From: Arcicella rigui
GTDB taxonomy: Bacteria > Bacteroidota > Bacteroidia > Cytophagales > Spirosomataceae
Assembly (NCBI RefSeq): GCF_034929435.1
Contig: NZ_JAYFUM010000001.1
Span: 62,001-126,000 of the forward strand
Direction: 5' to 3'
Length of the DNA: 64,000 bases
Part shown: piece by piece, positions 48,794 to 56,558 of the stretch
How the letters are laid out: every line of letters starts with the position of its first letter
Position numbering within the stretch: position 1 is the first letter of the stretch
Position numbers and translations under genes: made by a program
The notes under the pieces: generated by a model
What the model was told of the DNA's origin: nothing
Seen by the model: only the letters and a program-made list of their open reading frames with translations
The model's database searches: none

Positions 48794-49084
48794 TTATGCT
48801 CTACGCTTTGAAATTTTGTTCAAGGTGATTTTTCTTTGCAAAGAACACTTAAAACGACTTCCATCTACTGCACTTTTGGCTTCGTGTTTGGTACTTCGTC
48901 CTTGTACTCTTGCTCGCCATAAACGCCAAGACGAAGCCTTCATTTCTCTTCGCATGAGTTCAATTACTTCTTGCTCTTTTATGCCAAATTGAAAAAAAAT
49001 AGCATCGAATGGAGTTCGGTCTTCCCAAGCCATTTCGATGATTCTGTCGATGTCTTCTGCTGTAAATGTTTTTACTTTTTCCAT
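48794..49084 (-). CDS. TIGR03643/DUF2805 family protein
   Basis: A 96-residue basic protein. The first 60 residues fit the TIGR03643 (DUF2805) pattern: FTAEDIDRIIEMAWEDRTPFDAIFFQFGIKEQEVIELMRREMKASSWRLWRARV. The tail is positively charged and probably extended. The function is unknown; the helical core resembles a small DNA- or RNA-binding fold. It is transcribed alone. Confidence 0.85.
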   Translation of the reverse strand: MEKVKTFTAEDIDRIIEMAWEDRTPFDAIFFQFGIKEQEVIELMRREMKASSWRLWRARVQGRSTKHEAKSAVDGSRFKCSLQRKITLNKISKRRA

Positions 49085-49411
49085 TTAATAATCAATATTT
49101 CAGAGCCATTCATAAGATTGACTTATGCCATAACCCGAAGTACTTAATGATTGTTTGATACTCGAAGCTCATTTTATTGTTTCAGAAGAATAGTTTTTTC
49201 AGGATTCTAAGTACTTCGTTTTAAGAACAATTCCAGAATGTATGATATTTTTTGCTGTTTAAGCAGCAAAATCAAGATAAAACCGTCCTCTCGAAGAAGT
49301 CCTTTCCCTAAAAAATCCGTAAATTCGTAAGATAGTGTTATCTCAATTTTGTTAATTAGCATGATAAATGTTCCTGAGTAATAACCTACAACTTGATAAC
49401 GATTTAGAAGT
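49085..49411. other. Divergent intergenic region with inverted repeat
   Basis: No gene was seen in these 327 bases. CGAAGTACTTA (49136-49146) and its exact complement (49208-49218) are 61 bases apart, and TTTGCTG/CAGCAAA forms a small hairpin near 49252-49275. Confidence 0.5.
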
Positions 49412-51085
49412 ATGGCAGAAGAAGAAAAAAAATCACTTAATTTCCTTGAACAAATTGTAGAAGAAGATTTACAAGCGGGTAAACACGGAGGACGTATTTT
49501 AACACGTTTCCCTCCAGAACCGAATGGGTATTTACATATTGGTCATGCTAAATCAATATGTTTGAATTTTGGTTTGGCTGCTAAGTATGGCGGCAAAACT
49601 AATTTACGTTTTGATGATACAAACCCAGAAAAAGAAGAAACAGAGTATGTTGATTCTATTAAGGCGGACGTTCGTTGGTTGGGTTTTGAATGGGCAGGTG
49701 AGGAGTTGTACGCATCAAATTACTTCGAGAAATTATACCAGTTTGCCGTAGAGTTAATTAAAAAGGGTTTGGCATACGTAGATGACCAAACGGCTGAACA
49801 AATTGCCTCGCAGAAGGGAAATCCGAATTTTCCGGGTGAAGACAGCCCTTATCGTTATAGAACGATTGAGGAAAATCTTGATTTGTTCGCAAGAATGAGA
49901 GCTGGCGAGTTTGAGGATGGAGCAAAAGTATTGAGAGCAAAAATTGATATGGCTCATCCGAATATGCACATGCGAGACCCTCTGATGTACCGTATCAAGC
50001 ACGCTCCGCATCACCGTACTGGCGATGCTTGGTGTATTTATCCGATGTACGATTTTGCACATGGTCAGTCGGATTCGATTGAGGAAATTACCCATTCAAT
50101 CTGTACTTTGGAGTTTGACGTTCACAGACCTTTGTATGAGTGGTTTATTGAAAAATTAGGAATTTATCCTTCTCATCAATACGAATTTGCTCGCTTGAAC
50201 CTTACTCATACTGTAATGAGTAAACGAAAATTATTACAATTAGTAAATGAAAAAGTAGTTTCTGGCTGGGACGACCCACGTATGCCTACGATTTCGGCTT
50301 TACGTCGTCGTGGTTTTACTCCTGAATCTATTCGTAATTTTTGTGATAGAATTGGAGTAGCAAAACGTGACAATTTGATTGATGTTGGCGTTTTGGATTA
50401 CTGCGTTAGAGAAGATTTGAATAAAAAAGCTACTCGTGTAATGGCTGTACTCGACCCTCTGAAAGTAGTAATTACTAATTATCCAGAAGGACAAGTAGAA
50501 GAATTACAGGTAGAAAATAATCCAGAAGATTTAGAATCAGGCAATCGTATCGTTCCTTTTAGTCGTGAAATCTATATCGAACGTGAGGATTTTATGGAAG
50601 TACCAATGAAAAAATTCTTCCGTTTAGGCCCAGGCTTGATGGTTCGTTTGAAAGGAGCTTACATTATTAAATGTGATAGTTTTGTAAAAGATGAATTTGG
50701 TAATATTACCGAATTACATTGTAGCTATATTCCTGAAAGTCGTTCAGGTTCGGATACTTCTGGCATTCATGTAAAAGGTACAATTCATTGGGTTTCTATT
50801 CAGCACGCTTGTACAGCAGAAGTACGTTTGTACGACAGGTTGTTGATTTTGGAAGATGCTTCGCAAGTAGGTGACGACTTCAAGAAGTTCCTCAATCCAG
50901 ATTCTTTGATTGTACTTCCACAAGTATATCTCGAACCAAGTTTGAAAACAGCTAAGATTGGAACAAATTATCAATTTATCAGAAAAGGTTATTTCTGTTT
51001 AGATACTGATAGTACTGAAGAAAATTTGGTATTCAATCGTACCGTTGGCTTGAAAGATACTTGGGGCAAAGAGCAGAGAAAATAA
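49412..51085 (+). CDS. glnS: Glutaminyl-tRNA synthetase
   Basis: A 557-residue class I synthetase that charges tRNA-Gln directly, so this lineage need not rely on the Glu-to-Gln amidotransferase. The HIGH motif is in PPEPNGYLHIGHAKS, followed by RFDDTNPEKEE; the KMSKS motif is VMSKRKL. The C-terminal anticodon-binding beta-barrels are complete, with LELIDHRL-type strand order and a final GLKDTWGKEQRK. Complete and monocistronic. Confidence 0.97.
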   Translation: MAEEEKKSLNFLEQIVEEDLQAGKHGGRILTRFPPEPNGYLHIGHAKSICLNFGLAAKYGGKTNLRFDDTNPEKEETEYVDSIKADVRWLGFEWAGEELYASNYFEKLYQFAVELIKKGLAYVDDQTAEQIASQKGNPNFPGEDSPYRYRTIEENLDLFARMRAGEFEDGAKVLRAKIDMAHPNMHMRDPLMYRIKHAPHHRTGDAWCIYPMYDFAHGQSDSIEEITHSICTLEFDVHRPLYEWFIEKLGIYPSHQYEFARLNLTHTVMSKRKLLQLVNEKVVSGWDDPRMPTISALRRRGFTPESIRNFCDRIGVAKRDNLIDVGVLDYCVREDLNKKATRVMAVLDPLKVVITNYPEGQVEELQVENNPEDLESGNRIVPFSREIYIEREDFMEVPMKKFFRLGPGLMVRLKGAYIIKCDSFVKDEFGNITELHCSYIPESRSGSDTSGIHVKGTIHWVSIQHACTAEVRLYDRLLILEDASQVGDDFKKFLNPDSLIVLPQVYLEPSLKTAKIGTNYQFIRKGYFCLDTDSTEENLVFNRTVGLKDTWGKEQRK

Positions 51086-51096
51086 GTATTAAAAAG

Positions 51097-51141
51097 AATA
51101 GAGCATTTGAGGATAGAAAAGCTATTCTTAAATGCTCTATT
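51097..51141. terminator. Long hairpin between glnS and the ftsY operon
   Basis: AATAGAGCATTT pairs exactly with AAATGCTCTATT, and the stem continues inward through AGGATAG/CTATTCT (one G-U), giving nearly 20 bp. It closes both converging transcripts. Confidence 0.85.
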
Positions 51142-51674
51142 TAATATGAAGCCTGATAGTCAATCGTAAAGACAACAATCGTTACTTTATCTTTGGATAC
51201 TTTGATGGGGAAAATATTGCCATCGCCATCATAAGAATTTGCATACAATCCTTTATTCCCTTCTTTGACGAACAAAGAGTAACGTCCTTCTTCTAAATTA
51301 ACACAAAACTTCCCTTCTTCATCAGACATTACACTGGTAATGTATTTTGTAGCGATACTTTGGTAAAATCCATTTTCACGAGTAGTTTCGGCTGTATTGG
51401 TAAGGTCGTAAATGACTAATTCTCTTTGAACAGGCCTACCTTTTGGGCTTGGTTTGTCTGGCGAAGGCATCATATTGCCCGATTTCCAAAAAATTGTTCC
51501 ACAAATACCTTGCTGCACAGATTTTGAATTAATAATGGGAGTTGGTTCTGAACTGAGTTTTTGTGTAGCCAAAGGAAGGCTACTCTTTCGTTTTATCTTT
51601 TTTTTAGATTTTTGTCCGAAAGAAGCTACCATTAAAAAACATCCAAGTAAGAGCAAGATTTTGGCTTTAATCAT
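51141..51674 (-). CDS. Exported protein with carboxypeptidase-regulatory-like domain
   Basis: A 177-residue exported protein. Residues 1-21 form a signal peptide ending SFGQ. After a basic, low-complexity stretch (KSKKKIKRKSS) comes a single beta-sandwich domain (about 58-175) of the carboxypeptidase regulatory type: GICGTIFWKSGN, a proline-rich loop, GRPVQRELVIYDLT, SDEEGKFCVNLEEGRYSLFVKE and a closing VFTIDYQASY. Function unknown; such domains often help place outer-membrane or surface proteins. Its start overlaps the ftsY stop by one base (TAATG), so it is translated with ftsY. Confidence 0.78.
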   Translation of the reverse strand: MIKAKILLLLGCFLMVASFGQKSKKKIKRKSSLPLATQKLSSEPTPIINSKSVQQGICGTIFWKSGNMMPSPDKPSPKGRPVQRELVIYDLTNTAETTRENGFYQSIATKYITSVMSDEEGKFCVNLEEGRYSLFVKEGNKGLYANSYDGDGNIFPIKVSKDKVTIVVFTIDYQASY

Positions 51675-52648
51675 TACTTATTTTTTTTGAATAATGAATC
51701 AACAAATTCCTTCTTATTAAAAACTTGTAAATCTTCAATTTTTTCTCCAACGCCGATATATTTTACTGGAATTTTGAATTGGTCTGAAATCCCAATGACA
51801 ACTCCACCTTTTGCTGTTCCGTCTAATTTTGTAATAGCCAATGCCGTAACATCGGTAGTTTTAGTAAATTCTTGAGCCTGAATAAAAGCATTTTGTCCTG
51901 TTGAACCATCCAACACCAAGAGGATTTCGTGTGGGGCATCAGGCAAAAACTTCTGCATTACTCGCTTGATTTTTGAAAGCTCATTCATCAAGTTTACTTT
52001 GTTGTGCAAACGACCAGCCGTATCAATGATTACTACGTCGGCATTTTGCTCTACGGCTTGTTTTACAGTATCATAAGCCACAGAAGCAGGGTCGCTATTC
52101 ATTCCGTGGTCAATAACGGTAACGCCCACTCTATTACCCCAAAGTTTGAGCTGGTCAACAGCCGCAGCTCTAAAAGTATCACCAGCCCCCAAAATTACTT
52201 TATTGCCAGCTTTATGAAACTGAGAAGCAAGTTTACCAATAGTGGTAGTTTTACCAACACCATTTACGCCAACAACCATAATTACATAAGGTTTGACGTT
52301 AGACTTGAAAGCATCAGAGACATCTTGCGACTTATTTTGAGCGAGAAGCTCGGCGATTTCCTCTCTTAAAATGCCATCTAATTCATTTGTAGTAACAAAT
52401 TTATCTCTGGCAACACGTTCTTCAATTCTACGAATAATTTTAAGTGTAGTATCAACACCAACATCTGAAGAAATAAGGATTTCCTCCAGTTCATCAAGTA
52501 CTTCTTCATCTACTTTCGATTTGCCAATAACCGCTCTGCTAAGTTTAGAAAAAAGCCCTTCTTTGGTTTTTTCTAATCCTTTATCAAGTGTTTCTTTTTC
52601 TTCAGTATTTAAAGTTTCCTTTTTCTTAAAAAAATCAAATAAGCCCAT
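51674..52648 (-). CDS. ftsY: Signal recognition particle receptor FtsY
   Basis: A 324-residue SRP GTPase that docks ribosome-SRP complexes at the membrane. An acidic N-terminal linker and helical N domain (about 30-115) lead into the G domain: GVNGVGKTTTIGKLA is the P-loop; GAGDTFRAAAVDQLK, DTAGRLHNKVNLM and ALTKLDGTAKGGVVI are the G2-G4 region motifs. The long acidic A domain of E. coli is missing, as in many Bacteroidetes. Followed by the exported-protein gene; a -7 element lies about 140 bases upstream. Confidence 0.96.
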   Translation of the reverse strand: MGLFDFFKKKETLNTEEKETLDKGLEKTKEGLFSKLSRAVIGKSKVDEEVLDELEEILISSDVGVDTTLKIIRRIEERVARDKFVTTNELDGILREEIAELLAQNKSQDVSDAFKSNVKPYVIMVVGVNGVGKTTTIGKLASQFHKAGNKVILGAGDTFRAAAVDQLKLWGNRVGVTVIDHGMNSDPASVAYDTVKQAVEQNADVVIIDTAGRLHNKVNLMNELSKIKRVMQKFLPDAPHEILLVLDGSTGQNAFIQAQEFTKTTDVTALAITKLDGTAKGGVVIGISDQFKIPVKYIGVGEKIEDLQVFNKKEFVDSLFKKNK

Positions 52649-52784
52649 TTTTACGTATTAGTTATCAATAATGATAATTGTTGCTTCGTAATTAGTGATA
52701 AAAATAAATGTGCGAAATCAAATAATAATGAAATTAGCCAAATATTCCTCTTTAAACTAATATTTTACCAACAAATACATTTAT

Positions 52785-52792
52785 CAAATATA
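52785..52792 (-). promoter_or_regulatory. Promoter -7 element of ftsY
   Basis: TATATTTG on the minus strand, just after the terminator of the upstream small-protein operon. No -33 match was found. Confidence 0.4.
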
Positions 52793-52800
52793 TAACAAAA

Positions 52801-52834
52801 AAAGTCCCCTAACTAAATTTAGATAGGGGACTTT
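52801..52834 (-). terminator. Terminator of the rpmG-DUF4295 operon
   Basis: AAAGTCCCCTA pairs with TAGGGGACTTT, with one internal mismatch, and the minus strand then reads a T-run. It separates this operon from ftsY. Confidence 0.9.
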
Positions 52835-52851
52835 CTTTAAAGTCGAAAGAA

Positions 52852-53004
52852 TTAACCTTTCAACGCAGCTGCTACTTCATCTTGAAGAACGATTTCTTCT
52901 TTGAATGTGTAAGCACCAGTAGCAGGGTTTTTCACTGCTTTAACGATTTTTGCGTATTTTACGCCACCTTCTTTTTTAAGGGTTGCAACTACTTTCTTTG
53001 CCAT
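52852..53004 (-). CDS. DUF4295 small basic protein, ribosome-associated
   Basis: A 50-residue lysine-rich protein, MAKKVVATLKKEGGVKYAKI and so on, ending DEVAAALKG. It matches DUF4295, a family that as far as I know is confined to Bacteroidetes and sits beside rpmG. It may be the extra large-subunit protein reported as bL38 in a Flavobacterium ribosome structure; I am not certain of that link. It lies 119 bases downstream of rpmG in the same operon and is followed by a strong terminator. Confidence 0.85.
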   Translation of the reverse strand: MAKKVVATLKKEGGVKYAKIVKAVKNPATGAYTFKEEIVLQDEVAAALKG

Positions 53005-53123
53005 TTCTTTGTATAAGTTATTGTTATCGGTTTTGAGTTATCGACTGATTAAAATTAATTAATGGATAAACCAAAAATTACGATAACACAGAACTGATAA
53101 CTTGTCGTTGACAACTAAATGAA

Positions 53124-53306
53124 TTACTTAATTTCTTTATGAACAGTCACTTTCTTCAAGAAAGGATTGTATTTCTTTAACTCTAAACGAGCTGTCGTGT
53201 TTTTACGGTTTTTCTTAGTGATGTAACGAGACATCCCTGGAACGCCTGAAGTTTTTTGCTCAGTACATTCCAAAATCACTTGGATTCTATTGCCTTTCTT
53301 AGCCAT
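53124..53306 (-). CDS. rpmG: 50S ribosomal protein L33
   Basis: A 60-residue protein, MAKKGNRIQVILECTEQKTS onward, with the Bacteroidetes-type motif MSRYITKKNRKNTTARLELKKYNP and a C-terminal VTVHKEIK. It lacks the four-cysteine zinc ribbon, so it is a zinc-independent (C-) L33. The partner rpmB (L28), often just upstream, is not found here, and the region instead begins with a strong promoter. Confidence 0.96.
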   Translation of the reverse strand: MAKKGNRIQVILECTEQKTSGVPGMSRYITKKNRKNTTARLELKKYNPFLKKVTVHKEIK

Positions 53307-53614
53307 TGCTTTGTTTGCTTAATTGGTTATAAAAAATCGTTTTCTATTGATTATCAGTAAATTACAACCCAATCAAACTGAAAAACGAAGATGTGTCTTT
53401 GAAACAGGACTGCAAAGGTAGTAAATGTTTGAGTTTTAGACAAATATGTTTTCAAAAGTTTTTTAGAAATCTTTCATTATTATTGAAATTATTCAAAATA
53501 AGGCATTTATAAGCCGTTTTTTTCAATAAAATGTAAATATTATCTAATGTCTCAAACTCATTTTAGCCTTTGTAATACTTGTTTTCAAATGAATAAAATG
53601 AAGTTATTGGAGAA
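53307..53614. other. Leader and promoter region of rpmG
   Basis: No gene in these 308 bases. They hold the rpmG promoter (53413-53444) and a leader of about 100 bases; L28 was looked for and is absent. Confidence 0.55.
53413..53444 (-). promoter_or_regulatory. Promoter of the rpmG-DUF4295 operon
   Basis: On the minus strand TTTG (53441-53444), a 20-base spacer and TACCTTTG (53413-53420), followed by GCAGTCC. The -7 element and next bases are identical to those of the tRNA-Phe promoter, as expected for a strong growth-rate promoter. Confidence 0.85.
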
Positions 53615-54082
53615 TTACTCTTCTAAATCTGCTTCTTCTAAAATGTAATTCATCTCATAAATGTCGTCAGCATTTAATTTTAACTTACCTTTAAAAGTGT
53701 GCATTTCATCTGTTTTGTACTTGTGCGACGCTCCTTTTTTAGGCTTTAAAGACATCACAGACTCGGGCCCAGCACCGCCACAGAAAAAGCATTGGCTGTA
53801 TGGAAATGCCGAAAGTACATACATATTCGTAGCGGCATCCACAGGAATTACATAGCCTTTGATGATTACTTCTTTATTCTCTAATTTCTTTACGGCAGGG
53901 CCAAAAGTAGGATAAAGCATAAAAATAGATTCTTGCGGATACCATTTTTTCTTGAAAACTACATCTTTCAGAATATCCCAAGTAAGTTTTTCCGCAGGTA
54001 AAGCCACTGGCTTTTTCATGGGTGTTGCAGCCGATAAAGCCAAGAATAAAACACCGAATACGAGTAATGATTTTATTTTCAT
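53615..54082 (-). CDS. DUF3299-like exported protein of a metal-type ABC operon
   Basis: A 155-residue exported protein. Residues 1-20 are a signal peptide. The mature part resembles DUF3299 proteins: a WDILKDVVFKKKWYP start, GYVIPVDAATNMYVLSAFPYSQCFFCGGAGPESVM with a CxxC pair, then KGKLKLNADDIYEMNYIL. In other bacteria DUF3299 genes accompany a FtsX-like permease and its ATPase in zinc-responsive gene sets; the same partners are upstream here on the same strand. The open frame extends 14 codons upstream into repeat sequence, which is ignored. A role in periplasmic metal handling is inference. Confidence 0.7.
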   Translation of the reverse strand: MKIKSLLVFGVLFLALSAATPMKKPVALPAEKLTWDILKDVVFKKKWYPQESIFMLYPTFGPAVKKLENKEVIIKGYVIPVDAATNMYVLSAFPYSQCFFCGGAGPESVMSLKPKKGASHKYKTDEMHTFKGKLKLNADDIYEMNYILEEADLEE

Positions 54083-54464
54083 TTTTAGTTGATTTGTTAG
54101 CTGTGAGCAATGAGCTGTGAGCAATGAGCCATAAGTTATGAGCCTTGAGCTTTGAGTTAAAATTTTGATTACTTAAAGCTTAGGGTTTATTTGGTTTTTT
54201 GTTGATTTTTTGTTAGCCTTGAGCTTTGAGTTAAAATTTTGATTACTTAAAGCTTAGGGTTTATTTAGTTTTTTACTGATTTGTTGTTAGCCTTGAGCAA
54301 TGAGCCATAAGCCATAAGCTATGAGTTATGAGCTTTGAGTTAAAATTTTGATTACTTAGAGCTTAGGGTTTATTTAGTTTTTTACTGATTTTATTGTGAG
54401 CTTTGAGCTAAAAAACTGAAGCTCAAAGCTCACAGCTGATAGCTCAAAGCTCATAGCTAAAAAG
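54083..54464. repeat. Three-unit tandem repeat array with AGCT-word ends
   Basis: A core of about 63 bases beginning TGAGCTTTGAGTTAAAA occurs at 54146, 54220 and 54329 (spacings 74 and 109). Each core can fold: AGCTTTGAGT pairs with ACTTAAAGCT. The flanks are words such as AGCTGTGAGCAATGAGC on one side and AGCTCAAAGCTCACAGCT on the other; GTGAGCTTTGAGCT (54396-54409) is exactly complementary to 54420-54433. It fills the gap inside the ABC operon. No gene is present. Confidence 0.85.
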
Positions 54465-55718
54465 CTACTCATCCGCTAAAGTTCTTGAAATATCAATTTT
54501 ATAAATACCCAAAGATGGAATGGCTGCTGCCAATAAACCAATGAATAATGCTCCGAGGAATAACCAAAATTCTTCTGTCAACAAAGATAAAACGTTGAAG
54601 TCGTAATGAAAATTTTGTTCTACATTTTTCGACATCAGCCAAAGTCCAAGCCTACTTAATGCCACGCCAAAAACATAACCAATCGTGCTGATTATCAAGC
54701 CTTCTAAGAGTAAAAGAAAGAATAATTTGGTTCTACTTGCCCCCATCGAAAGCATCAGAGCCATCTCATATTTTCGCTCTTTGAGTGAATTGTACAGTGA
54801 AACAAAGACACTCAAACCCGAAACGATGATGATGACCAAAGCAATAATTTTTAAAGTATCAATACCAAAACCCATTAAAGCAAACAAACGATTAATTTCG
54901 ATAGCAGGCGAAGCCGTTTGTAAAGTAGTATTTTGATTGATACTTCTTGCCATCATCATTCCCATCGCTGGATTTCTGAATTTTATCAACATGGAAGTAA
55001 TTTCTTTGGCTTCTTCTTCGTGATGATGCTCTTCGTCTGTGCTTGTATCTTCTTCTAAAAGTTTCAAAGCATTTGCTCCTTTGCCAGCTTCTTCTTCGTG
55101 GTGGGAATCGTGTACTGCCCAAACGCTTTCGAGTGGTGTCACCATCAACTGGTCAAGTACCGAATTGGTATTTTTTAAGATACCAACTACTTTAAATTTC
55201 TTTTCTTCGTGAACGTCCCCTTCTTTATCGTAGCCATGTTGCGAAGCAAAAGTATCACCAACTTTTAATTCCAAATTTTTGGCAACTTTTGAGCCTACAA
55301 CCATTTCCATCGCTCCAGAAAATACTTTTCCTGCTTCATATTCAGCTTCAAAATGTTGTAGGTACTTTTCGTTTGTTCCCACAATTCTATAACCTTGGTA
55401 GCTGTCGCCCATAGATAATGGAATGGCGGATTTTACTAAAGGATTACGAGTAAGACGGCTGGCTTCTTCCAAAGAAATATTTCCCGTTGGAGCGTCAATT
55501 TGGTAAATACTGGCTAAAATCAATTGTAGCGGACTGCCTTTTGCCCCAACAACCATGTCGATGCCTGCTACATTTCTGGTGAATTTTTCTTCTAACTGTT
55601 TACCAGCCAAGAGTAACAACGAAATAATGGCGATACCCAAAGCCATCAATAAAATACTTAAAAAACTGGTAAGTGGCTTGTCTTTAAGGTTACTCCAAGA
55701 TATTTTTAGTAAGTTCAT
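54465..55718 (-). CDS. FtsX-type ABC transporter permease with His-rich loop
   Basis: A 417-residue MacB/FtsX-family permease. One N-terminal membrane helix (about 17-38), a large periplasmic domain (about 45-275) and three C-terminal helices (about 285-310, 335-360 and 380-405) match the family. Unusually, the periplasmic domain contains a charged loop at 202-240 with HDSHH (203-207) and EEHHHEEE (229-236), a likely metal-binding site. Such loops occur in zinc-linked lolCDE/macB-like systems. The partner ATPase gene is 4 bases upstream. Confidence 0.88.
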   Translation of the reverse strand: MNLLKISWSNLKDKPLTSFLSILLMALGIAIISLLLLAGKQLEEKFTRNVAGIDMVVGAKGSPLQLILASIYQIDAPTGNISLEEASRLTRNPLVKSAIPLSMGDSYQGYRIVGTNEKYLQHFEAEYEAGKVFSGAMEMVVGSKVAKNLELKVGDTFASQHGYDKEGDVHEEKKFKVVGILKNTNSVLDQLMVTPLESVWAVHDSHHEEEAGKGANALKLLEEDTSTDEEHHHEEEAKEITSMLIKFRNPAMGMMMARSINQNTTLQTASPAIEINRLFALMGFGIDTLKIIALVIIIVSGLSVFVSLYNSLKERKYEMALMLSMGASRTKLFFLLLLEGLIISTIGYVFGVALSRLGLWLMSKNVEQNFHYDFNVLSLLTEEFWLFLGALFIGLLAAAIPSLGIYKIDISRTLADE

Positions 55719-55721
55719 TTG

Positions 55722-56348
55722 CTATAAATTTATACGTTTTTCCACCACATCTTTTAGGCGTTGGTCGTGTGTAACTACTACCAAGCTTGCTCCAATTTCT
55801 TCAATTTGTTTTTTCAATAAATCCACTACTTTCAAGCAATTGTCATCGTCCAAACTTGAAGTAGGTTCGTCTGCCAAAATCACAGAAGGTTTGTTCATCA
55901 AGGCTCTGGCGATACTTACTCTTTGCTGTTCGCCTTGTGATAATTGCGTGGTTTTTTTATGCAAATGTTCGGCAAAGCCCAAGCTTTCTGCCAAATGTTT
56001 AGCAAGGTCTTTTGCTTGAGATTTTCCAGCTAAATAATTTGCCAAGAGTAAATTCTCCATGACCGACAAGGAATGAACAAAATGAGGTTTCTGATAGATA
56101 ATTCCTACATTTTTTGCTCTGAAATCAGCAGCAGTACTTACCGAAAAATCGCTAATTTCTTGGTTATTAATCTGGATTTTACCGCCCGTAGGTTTCAATA
56201 AAAGAGCCATTAAATGTAAAAAAGTAGTTTTACCTCTTCCTGATTTACCCAAAATAAGCATTGTTTCACGGTCGGCACAGGAAAAATCTGGAAAAGAAAA
56301 GTTCTTTTCAGACGAATAAGAGAAAGTTAAGTTTTGGGTGGCTATCAT
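55722..56348 (-). CDS. ABC transporter ATP-binding protein
   Basis: A 208-residue ATPase. Walker A is GKSGRGKTTF; the signature LSQGEQQRVSIARALM and Walker B VILADEPTSSLD follow; VVVTHD holds the switch histidine. Its size, and the downstream FtsX-type permease, place it in the LolD/MacB-like group, which drives export or lipoprotein handling rather than uptake. First gene of the operon ATPase-permease-(repeat)-DUF3299-like. Confidence 0.93.
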   Translation of the reverse strand: MIATQNLTFSYSSEKNFSFPDFSCADRETMLILGKSGRGKTTFLHLMALLLKPTGGKIQINNQEISDFSVSTAADFRAKNVGIIYQKPHFVHSLSVMENLLLANYLAGKSQAKDLAKHLAESLGFAEHLHKKTTQLSQGEQQRVSIARALMNKPSVILADEPTSSLDDDNCLKVVDLLKKQIEEIGASLVVVTHDQRLKDVVEKRINL

Positions 56349-56364
56349 GCTGTTGATGTTTTTA

Positions 56365-56372
56365 CAAAGATA
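56365..56372 (-). promoter_or_regulatory. Promoter -7 element of the ABC operon
   Basis: TATCTTTG on the minus strand, only 17 bases before the start codon, so the leader is about 10 bases. Confidence 0.45.
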
Positions 56373-56558
56373 ACCAATACGATGATACTGAGGGAAGTTT
56401 GAAGAATAGTTTAATATTTAGGCTATGGGAATTTAATGGAAAAACTGTCGAAGTATCTTGGAAGAATTGTTTTTGTAAGGTTTGCCATATAGCTTTGGTG
56501 AATAAATTACACAATTTAATAATTGCACTATTTGTCAATCTTTTCTTATAATCTTTCC

